From contig JAUMIR010000002.1 in assembly GCA_030847615.1 (NCBI GenBank), positions 283,940,028 to 284,004,027 of the forward strand: a stretch of 64,000 nt of DNA, given 5' to 3'. The translations under genes and the position numbers were made by a program. This DNA comes from Gambelia wislizenii. Its lineage: Eukaryota > Chordata > Lepidosauria > Squamata > Crotaphytidae. Within the stretch, counting starts at the first letter, position 1; every line of letters begins with the position of its first letter. This document shows, in pieces, positions 55,541-64,000 of the stretch. The notes under the pieces were generated by a model. That model was not told the origin of the DNA. It was given only the letters and a program-made list of their open reading frames with translations, and made no database searches.

Positions 55541-55752
55541 GTATGTGTGTGTGCGTCTTCAAGTCACCTGCTGACATGGCGACCAGATGAATTTCATAGG
55601 GTTTTCTTAGGCAAGGAATACTCAGAAGTAGTCTTGCCAGTTCCTTCCTCCAAAATATACCCCACAGCACCTGGTATTCTTCGGTGGTCTCCCATCCAAG
55701 TACTGACCAGGGCTGACCCTACATAGCTTCCAAGATCAGACAGGAGCTGGTG
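55541..55752 (-). mobile_element. 5S-rRNA-derived SINE, reverse copy
   Basis: The plus strand shows the body first (CTTCAAGTCACCTGCTGACA, AGGGTTTTCTTAGGCAAGG), then the complement of the 5S part: CACCTGGTATTCTTCGGTGG, TCTCCCATCCAAGTACTGAC and CAGGGCTGACC. This is the same family as 27083-27297, here with a better preserved 5S segment. Confidence 0.9.
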
Positions 55753-56854
55753 CCTTTAGGGTATTTCGTCATTCTAGGTTTAATAAACAAAAAATAGAAA
55801 AAGATGAGTGACTCAGAGGCCATAGTCATCAAAACAATAATGGGTAATGGGAGATATGGAATGAAGAAATCATGCTACTACCGTGGGAGAGAGAAGAGCC
55901 ATGGAGTGTTAGTTGCCCCCAAACTGTTTCCCAGACATATAGTCTGGATAACCTTGGCAACAAGCACACTGGGTTGAAAATTCTGCTGCTAAGTGTCAAG
56001 CTGAGGTCAGTAAATGAGAAAACAGTCATGATTCAGGACCTGATCCTGATGAGCACATCTAGCTTGTATTACAGGGTCTTGACTGGATGAAGCTGGGGGT
56101 GGTGGTGGTGAAACTCTCTCCGTTCTCTCCACCTGAGTACTCTGTGCAGTAGCAAGTGACGCCTGCGAGGTAAGGGAGCAGTTTTGCAGGGGTCTAGGCT
56201 TGACATGTTGAGAGACTTCAACATCAGTGGTAAGATCACTCTGTCAGGAATGGTTCAAAGCTTCATGTTCTCCAAGACAACCATGGGTCTGTCCCAAATC
56301 ATATCTTGTGCCACCCATGCCACAGGCCATGCTCTATACTTTGTTTTCTGTGCTGGTCAGAATGACAGTGATCTGGGTGAGGAAGAACTTTCAATAGTTC
56401 CATTGGGACTTAGACTCCCATAGCTCCATTGGGATTTAGACGCATTGGGATTTGGAGCTCCTGCAATAGTGCAGGATGAACTAAGGTGGTCCACTCCAGG
56501 ACTGAAGGATTAAAAAGATTTCATGATAGCTGCTGGGAAGTTACCTGAGAAGTGATCCTATTGAAGTGCTGTGTGATCTCTAGAATGGAGAAATGGCTAG
56601 GACGGTGGACACAATTGCTCTTGAGTATCCCCTCCCATGGAGTGGAGCCAAGCAAGCTGCCTCGTTTACTGGGGAGCTATCAGTGATTAAACAAGTGGGT
56701 TGGAGACTAGAGTGTCAATGGCAGAAAACTCAGGGCTGGCCCAGTCAAACATGGCTAGTGCCCACTGAAAAGCCTATGCCATGGTAGAAACAAAGAAATA
56801 ATACATCTCTGCCACCATTGAGCCTGCAGTGTCATCCAGAGGAGATGTCTCAAG

Positions 56855-57126
56855 AACCCTGGTGGTGCAGTGGTTAAATGCCAGTACTGCAAGTCACCAC
56901 GTTGCAAGTTTGATTCCAGACGGCTCCAAGGTTCACTCAGCCTTCCATTCTTTCGTAGGTCGGTAAAATGAGTACCCGGCTTGTGGGGGCAATTAGATAA
57001 TACACATTGGAAACTGTTTAATGCAGTGTAGATGTATAAATAGCTATTGCTTAAAACAATTTGTAAGCTGCTCTGATAGCCTTGTGGCTGAAGAGTGGGG
57101 TATAAATAACTAAACAAACAAAAAAA
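56855..57126 (+). mobile_element. tRNA-derived SINE with L2-like tail, full length
   Basis: The head TGGTGGTGCAGTGGTTAAAT and GCAAGTTTGATTCC correspond to A- and B-box regions. Next are GGCTCCAAGGTTCACTCAGC, TAGGTCGGTAAAATGAGTAC and the tail shared with 40448-40612. It ends in an AACAAACAAA tail. Confidence 0.9.
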
Positions 57127-58000
57127 CAAATTTAGGGGCCTTCTACACTCTGCCCCAAAGGGAACACCAACCACTCAACAACCTATGTAATGTGAAGAAT
57201 TTGCACAACGCTTTGCAGCCATAATCACTTGAATCTGATCTGATTTGGAAGCTGTAGTTGGTACAGATCCCCTGAATGAAACCTTGGTTCCTTGTTGTTC
57301 TGTGCTATTGTATAACTTTCAATTTGTGCAACCTAAGGATGTAGTCAGGGATCCTTGGAGAGGTGAGAAACACCACATGCATTCTGAACGAGTAAATCTC
57401 CTGGCTCATAAAAGCAGTCCAAGAAGAATGGCCAATTAATGCCTGCATTCCCATCCTGCTTAGAAGAGGCTACTGGTGAGGTCATTATTGAAAATCCCTA
57501 CCTAAACTCCACCATACTAAAAAATTACTGGACAATCTTCAACACTCTGTTCTTCAGTGATCTCCTTGTTCTAGGGGTTCCTGGAATATATGGATTATCT
57601 AGAGCCAATTAAATTTAGTCCCATGCTTCTTTATGGAATGGAGATAGCTTTGGTCTCTGTGGTGGATGACCTAAGCCAGGAATTAGCCAGGGAAGTACGA
57701 GGTCTTTCTATTAAATAACGAGACTGATACAATAACCTATCTTTATTTATATGTATCACAATTCTAATGCTTGTCCCCTTCAATATACTTCCCGTTCACA
57801 CTCACACACTGATGCAGTCTTGTTTTCCATTGGTCAAAGGCGTGGAACAGATCAATTTCTGTTAGCTGTTTCAACACATCTGCCATTTTCTTCTTTGTTG
57901 CATCAATTGACTCAAAACATGTTTGTTAAAGCACCAATTTCACTTTAGGGAGGGAAAAGTCACATGGTTCCAAATCTGGCCAATATGGAGGATGTTCAAG

Positions 58001-59100
58001 GTGCCAGTTACACGACAGAAATTGTCGCGTTGCCTACTGTGACATAGTGATCACAAATCCGCCCCTCGCTGTTTATACGATTTATGTCTCTGATCTGGAT
58101 ATCCCGTGTGGTCCCGTGACTGATATTTACACGTCCATAGTTCTGGTTTTGTTTAGGTTTTAAATTTTTTTTTTGGCTGTCAATCAAAGATGCGATTACT
58201 CGTGTTTTCACAACCTCGGTGACGCACTTCCTTTAGAGTTCCGCGCCACGAGCGATGCTATTGGCTGGCTGGGGGGGGGTGGAGAGAGGGGGGCAGAGGT
58301 TTGTTATTCCCCCTTGCTTCGTGAACATTTTAACCCTTTCAAAAGAGGCAGAAAGCATTTTGAAAGATCCAGACAGATCTTTCGCTCAGTCGCAGGGCTT
58401 TCCTTTTGAAATCAAGCTGAGTGCTTTGAAAATAAGCAGAGTGCTTTCCTTTTGAAATCAAGCGCTTGGTTTTCCTCTTGCCTTTTTAAAATATTAACCC
58501 CTACAGCTGGCTGCAGAGATGGCTATAGGCAGGCATTTTGAAAGACACAAACACAGAGAGGGGGAATTAAAGGGTGCTAATTCGCTCAGAGGCTTGAATA
58601 TTTTAATGTGCCAGGGAGGTGATCAAGCTACTACGATCTCTCTGTAACATGCAGTTGAGGAAAAGGTAAAGCTGAAGGGTTTGCAGTGTAGAAATCCATT
58701 TAAAAAGGTAATTGAGTACACGCACGCGCGCACACACACATCAACCTTCGAGCAGCTGGAAGGGATGCCTTTGTTTTCAGCTGGTGAGGCTGGATCTGTT
58801 GAACGGGTGACTGACCCCTCCTTTTCTGGTCCCTGAGCTCTAAGCCCGCCCCCAGTCACCATTTCCGGTCATCCCAGTACCGAGACTTTTTGTCCCACGC
58901 TGTTTACATTTCCGATTTTCCGAATCCTCCAGTGACTTTTTTAAAAACCGGCACAACCTGCGGGACTGGAAGTCCTGCAGGTTGAGGGATAAAAGGTGGC
59001 CCCCCTTCCGATAATCACGTACCTCACCCGATGTACATGTAAACTGCCAGGGATCGACACGAATTCTTCCCAGGACATTTTCATCGTGTAAACGGCCCCC
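58001..59100. mobile_element. TIR element, copy I (CpG-rich), inside the mariner transposase
   Basis: AAG lies on both sides (57998-58000, 59101-59103), and removing the insert restores the mariner frame across ITT|LEHPPY. The left end is GTGCCAGTTACACGACAG and the right end read inward is GGGGGCCGTTTACACGAT. It is exactly 1100 bases. The interior is G/C- and CpG-richer than its surroundings (for example GTTCCGCGCCACGAGCG near 58240) and carries a mixed CG/CA run near 58720. No transposase frame was recognised. Confidence 0.78.
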
Positions 59101-59867
59101 AAGTGTAGTAATACGTTTATTGGCCAAAAACTGCTTCATGGAAAGTGCTGTGTGAGCAGGAGTATTGTCTTGATGAAGAATGAAACCATTGTTCCACAGT
59201 TCTGGCCTTTTTTTTTCCTGACTCCTTCTCTCAGTTTTGTCAAAACTTCCTTATAATAATGCTGGTTCACTGTTCTGCCTTCTGGAACCCATTCTGCCAA
59301 AATTATGCCCTTATGTCAACAAAAACAATGAGCATGGCTTTTAATGTAGACCTGCATTGACATGCTTTTTTCATTCTTGGTGATGATGGTGTTTTCCAAT
59401 GCATTGAGTGTTGTTTTTTCTCAGGATCATACTGGAAGATCTAGGTTTCATCACAAGTGATGATTTTTTGAAAAAGGTTTAGGTCTGCCTCAAGTTGCTA
59501 CAGAATGTCAGCACACATTTCCTTGTGGCACTCTTTCTGCTCCGGTGTGAGAACCCTAGGGACCATCTTGGCACAAACTTTTCTCATGCTGAGATCCTTA
59601 TGCAAAATTTTCCACACAGCGTCTTTGTCAATGTTCATGGCTTCAGCTATCATTTGGACACTGAGTCAGTGGTCTCCTTGAACAATCTGGCTGATTTTTT
59701 CCACACTTTCTTTGGTTCTTGAAGTGGAAGGTCACCCAGGCATTCATCATCTTCCACATTCTCATATCCTTCTCTGAATCTTTTGTGCCACTCAAACACA
59801 TGTGCATGAGACATGCAGTCTTCCCTGTGGACCTCAGTAAATATTTGAAAAGATTCCATTGGTTTTA

Positions 59868-60136
59868 TTTTATTTTAGTTAGTTAGTTATTTATACCCCG
59901 CTCTTCAGCCACAAGACTATCAGAGCGGCTTACAAATTGTTTTAAGCAATAGCTATTTACACATCTTACACTGCATTAAACAGTTTCCAATGTGTGTTAG
60001 CTAATTGCCCCCACAAGCTGGGTACTCATTTTACCGACCTACGAAAGGATGGAAGGCTGAGTGAACCTTGGAGCCTGCTGGAATCAAACTTGCAATGTGG
60101 TGGTTTGCAGTACTGGCATTTAACCACTGCGCCACC
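59868..60136 (-). mobile_element. tRNA/L2-tail SINE, reverse copy inside mariner
   Basis: Reverse of 56855-57126: TTATACCCCGCTCTTCAGCC, then GTTTTAAGCAATAGCTATTT, CATTTTACCGACCTACGAAA and an end TTTAACCACTGCGCCACC. CCATTGG occurs on both sides (about 59856 and 60134), consistent with a short target duplication. It splits the mariner transposase N-terminus. Confidence 0.9.
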
Positions 60137-61340
60137 ATTGGTGTTTTCTTCAAATTTACTAAAAAATTCAAATTGACACGTTGCTCAACTTTTAAACTTA
60201 GCATTTTTCCTGCACACAACAGACAACACAGCTGCTTTAAAAGACAGCTGTCAATTAACTGAACTGCTGAGAGTGTGAATATTTGTCATGCAGGTTCAGA
60301 CATGTTCAAAGTCACCATTCAAGTGTTCATGATCAGTTCTCCCTGATTTGTCTGAAAGGTAGAAACACAGTCTCATTATTTAACAGACAGACCTCAGTAT
60401 GTCCCTGTTAGTTCTGCTTGACCTGTCATGGTGATGCTTGGGAATTCCTGTTTGACCCCATGGGCATTGGTCTACATAGTCTCTTAGGGCTCAATTCTGT
60501 TCCTCAGGCTGTTCAACATATACATAAAACTGCTGGGAGAAATTATCCAGTTTTCAGGTTCAGTGTCACCAGTATGCTTATGACACCCAACTGTTTCTCA
60601 CATTTCTATCTCTTTCCAAGGAAGCAGTTTCAGAACTAAACCAATGTCTGCTGTCAGTAATGGATTGGATGAGGATGAACAAATTGAAGCTTAATCCAGA
60701 GAAGACGTAAGTGCTCCTGGTCAGTTAAAACAGCAGATCAAGGTATAGGGATTAAGCTTGTGCTGGATGGGCTTGCATTCCACCTTAAATTTCACATGTG
60801 TGGCTTGGCTGTACTCCTGGATTCAGCCCTAAGCCTGAATGCCTTAGGTATCAGCAGTGGCTAGGAGTGCATCTGAACAGTTAAAATTGGTGCACCGCCT
60901 GCACCCATTCCTGGAGATGTTAGATCTGGTGATAGTGACACATGCCTTGGTTACATCCCGTTTGTACTACTGTAACACTCTCTATGGATGCTGCCTTTGG
61001 AAACTTCAGTGGGTCCAAAATACTGCAACCAGAGTGCTGACAGGGGTTGGTTACAGGGAACAGCTTGTTGAAACAGCTTCACTGGCCACCAGTTCATTTC
61101 CAGGCACAATTCAGAGTGTTGGTCATGACCTATAAAGCCCTATACAACTCAGGTCCAGAATGTCTAAAATACAGTACACTATCTCCTTATATGAGCCTGC
61201 CTGAGTCTTAAAATCTTCAGGGGAGGCTTTTTTTTTCCTAGCTGCTCTACTGATTTTATACTTTTTGATTGTTTATTTTAGCTTTAAATTTGTGTAAACC
61301 ACTCTCAAAGTCTTCAAACTGAAAAATGGGATATTGAAAT

Positions 61341-62390
61341 TTTGGAAGAGATAAATTATAAAAGTTGCTAAGTATAATGGAAAAATAAGTTGCCCTCCTC
61401 CACTGTTTTTATTTCAATGGAACTATACCAAGCCAGCAAAGAGCTTAGTCAGTAAGCCTAATGGAGTTTACTAGGGCGGGGGGGATACAGAATTGTATTA
61501 AAACCTTTATGAGTAGCAGTAGTAGTAATACCCTGTAGTTGCAATAGTAGTAGTAACAACAATTATAACCACCACTCCTGCCGTAGCTGTACATTGGAAT
61601 GCTTCCACTGCAACTGGTTTATATGAAACAAACAGGATTACATGACCACTAGGCTGGATCACTTCTAGAGAAATGAGAAGTGACAATTTTGTGGGGATCT
61701 GGAAACAATCATGAGACAAGATAATGAAAAGCAGCATTTTTGTATGTGCTGGAGAGAGGAAAGGATGAGCAAGTCTCTCTTAATTGACAGTGCTTTGGCA
61801 ACATGCAGGCAAGCTGAGTGGAAAAAAGAGAAGCAGATAAGTGCCATGAGGTAAAATAATGTCTGGAACACAGAAATAATCATATGAGTAGTATGGCAAA
61901 GGACAAGACATTGGACTGAATGAGCATTCATTAAAGGGTATTACTGCAGATGAGATTCTTTGAACACAAATATGAACGCAGTCTCACTAAAATCATGGCA
62001 CTGGCATCTATCTGTCACCTGCGCCCACAAGGAGCCCAATGAGGCATAACATGAGATTTTCCTATTGTATCCTCCTTCTGGGTACACACTTTTAAGCTTG
62101 GGACATGAGCTCCTTGTTTAACTCTTAAATCAGCAAGATTTAAAAGTACTTATGACTGGATTTTGAACATTCATGTTAGCCCACAGAATAAGAATTATTG
62201 CCCTGTACCTTTTTCCCATGCCACGCTTTGGTAATACTTGTTTACAGAATCACAGGAATAGGGTCAATGACCAACCTTCTAACACTAATGTTGGCATCCC
62301 TCCCATGAACAGAGCTGTATGGAAAGGAACTGGAAGAAAGTGGCTTCCACACCATGGTGGTCATGTCTGATTCTGCCTCAAATTCTAGCT
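61341..62390. other. Intergenic sequence, nothing recognised
   Basis: AT-rich, with an AGT/GTA trinucleotide-rich patch near 61515-61555. Confidence 0.4.
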
Positions 62391-62948
62391 CAGGGATGGG
62401 AAACTGCATGAGGAATAATTCCCCCCTACCACTCCCCCCCCCATGGACTGCACCACCCACAGCAAGCCCAAATACTTCAGTTTTCCTCTGCAGTCCCCCT
62501 CAAAATGGCGATAGGACATGATGACATGTCATTTCATGCCACCATTTTGAGAGAGACTGCAGAAGAAAATGGAAATATTTTTTTTTAATTTTAAAAATAT
62601 TTTTTTAAAAATATTTATTTATTTATACCCCCGTTCTTCAGCCACAAGGCTATCAGAGCGGCTTACAAGTTGTTTTAAGCAATAGCAAATTTACACATCT
62701 ACACTGCATTAAGCAGTTTCCAATGTGTGTTAGCTAATTATTTTGGGATAGTACAGGGCTGTGGGGTACTTGTGAAGATGGGAATATTTTTTCATGTTTT
62801 CGCATGTTTGGAGGGATTTTTGTGTGTTTTGGGGACAAAAATTGTCTGGAGAAAATGTGCTTTTTTTAATGGGGGGGGGGGTTGAGAACTGTGGGGGACT
62901 GATCCAAGGGCTGTACATAGGCTATGGGCCACAATTTGTCTACCCCTG
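62391..62948. mobile_element. hAT-like element with 8-base duplication
   Basis: The left end is CAGGGATGGGAAACTGCATG and the right end read inward is CAGGGGTAGACAAATTGTGG. The flanks TTCTAGCT (62383-62390) and TTCTAGAT (62949-62956) form an 8-base duplication with one mismatch, as for hAT elements. A SINE fragment (62606-62740) lies inside. No transposase is visible. Confidence 0.82.
62606..62740 (-). mobile_element. tRNA/L2-tail SINE, 3' fragment
   Basis: ATTTATTTATACCCCCGTTC, TTCAGCCACAAGGCTATCAG, GTTTTAAGCAATAGCAAATT and CACTGCATTAAGCAGTTTCC match the reversed tail of 56855-57126. The fragment stops at GTTAGCTAATT, without the tRNA-like head. Confidence 0.88.
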
Positions 62949-62956
62949 TTCTAGAT

Positions 62957-64000
62957 TATTCTATTAATTCTTAGTGATTCCAAGCTTCACAATCCAGTCT
63001 ACTATTCTCCACAAGCTAGAGAGTTATTCCTTCTGCTACTTGAGTTCTTAGTTTTCATTCCCTTCTAAAATCATGATAACTCCACAGAAAAAGTTCCCCT
63101 GTATTGGGAACCATGTACACACAATGATCATACACATACATACTTATGTTGCTCTGTGCAAGTACACATACACACCGGGAAGCTACAAATAGCAACAAAT
63201 GCCTCCTCAATGAATTTTATGTGGAGCAAAACAGAACTATTCACAGCTCACATGTGGAGATATAGTTTTCCTAAATTACAACACAGCTTTTCTATCCATC
63301 CACTGAAACAGCTGATGCTAAAACTACTAGCTACTTTTGAACAGGTTTCCTCCCTGTTCTGTTCAATTGTTATGAAGTGGACCACTGCCCTAACAGAAAA
63401 ATGCATGCCAGAGTTAACTTAGTTAGATTCTAGAGTTATTCAGCAATTTTTGCTTTCTTGCCATGACAGACTTAACACAGCTGTTCTTGTACAATGGGTC
63501 TCTACGGCTCGCTGCTTCTTTGCTTCCTCACTGTTAAAAAGGCCTGTTATGATTTGGTCCTTCCTCTTCAATCAGCTTTACTATACCATGGAACTACCAA
63601 CATGCACCTCTTTTCCCTTAATAATGTTAGATTCTATTAGTCCATTCTCCATCAAGAGTCTTCTTTTTTCCCCTGCCTGACTGCTGGACAATCACATTTT
63701 AAGATTATTAAGCCAAGATGTCCACAAAACATTTGCCCATACATTCATCTTCTTTGCACAAATCAAAGTTAAACCAGCAAGTCTCTATTAACAACAGTTT
63801 CCCAGTCAAACCCTGAAAAGATTTTTATTCTGTAATCTACCTGCATCAAACATGGAATTTCATGGGGACAGGTCCAGATATTGACTTTCATTTGTAGCCT
63901 TCCCATGTCTTCCCCTTGGTTTCTACTGGCCTTTTTCTTACAATAAAAATAAAATAAATAAATCTGTTGAACAGGAAAAGTTGGGATAAGTACACAACGG
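62957..64000. other. Intergenic sequence, nothing recognised
   Basis: Short frames without family resemblance. No exon of ZYX, the human neighbour on the FAM131B 5' side, was recognised. Confidence 0.4.

Larger units (their letters stand above)
57698..60397 (-). mobile_element. Mariner-type DNA transposon, interrupted
   Basis: TA duplications lie at 57696-57697 and 60398-60399, within the L2 RT. The ends match: GAGGTCTTTCTATTAAATAA on the left (from 57699) and, from the right, GAGGTCTGTCTGTTAAATAA. Transposase remains on the minus strand, from right to left, are an N-terminus with VEQRVNLNFLVNLKKT, then (after a SINE) HVFEWHKRFREGYENVEDDE, a catalytic-core piece ILHQDNTPAHTALSMKQFLA, and (after the insertion at 58001-59100) a C-terminal piece with HPPYWPDLEPCDF. 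Stops and frame changes make it dead. Two later insertions cut it. Confidence 0.9.
55950..61340 (+). mobile_element. L2 LINE, long copy split by later insertions
   Basis: Parts in order: the endonuclease region at about 55960-56420 (KILLLSVKLRSVNEKT, LRDFNISGKI, THATGHALYFVFCAGQN), then a SINE at 56855-57126, the pre-RT region to 57697, and a mariner element at 57698-60397. The RT continues immediately afterwards (MSLLVLLDLSW near 60400; ALVTSRLYYCNTLYGC and WVQNTATRVLTGVGYREQL at 60940-61065) and a T-rich 3' UTR runs to about 61340. The coding frame is broken in many places. Confidence 0.85.

Overview
The window is a vertebrate nuclear sequence, most likely from a squamate reptile (a lizard). 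The evidence is spliced vertebrate coding exons together with a mixed repeat load: CR1, L2 and BovB-type LINE fragments, 5S-rRNA-derived and tRNA-derived SINEs, and many mariner/Tigger, hAT and other cut-and-paste DNA elements. The species cannot be fixed from sequence alone. There is no prokaryotic or phage gene structure, no CRISPR array and no operon; nearly all long reading frames are chance frames or transposon remains.

Only one cellular gene is recognisable: FAM131B, on the minus strand between about 26.8 and 10.6 kb. Six coding exons with consistent GT-AG sites and phases are readable, including a 36-base microexon at 23585-23620 and a last exon carrying a run of 20 glutamines. From the internal ATG at 26734 they give 391 codons plus stop (1176 bases). 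The alternative upstream first coding exon was not found. Introns hold SINEs, LINE tails, Tigger-type MITEs and several terminal-inverted-repeat elements.

Left of the gene (1-10 kb): a Tigger-like element with a foldback interior (287-787), a degenerate tandem array (about 1.5-1.93 kb), a decayed BovB-type reverse transcriptase (about 2.78-4.34 kb) and low-information sequence that may include the FAM131B 3' UTR.

Right of the gene (27-64 kb) is repeat-dominated: L2 at 30.2-31.5 kb, an L1-like insertion with a perfect 20-base target duplication (33636-34365), CR1 at 45.1-47.0 kb, a near-perfect 329-base palindrome (47189-47517), and a nested composite at 55.9-61.3 kb. There an L2 was split by a mariner element, which was then split by a SINE and by a 1.1-kb CpG-rich TIR element.

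The most unusual signal is a set of about nine non-autonomous TIR elements. Their ends resemble GGGSTKGTYTASAC, they are flanked by 3-base duplications (TTA, TAA, TCT, TTG, TCA, CTG, AAG), and their interiors are mostly unrelated. They look PIF/Harbinger-like, but no transposase is visible in the window.
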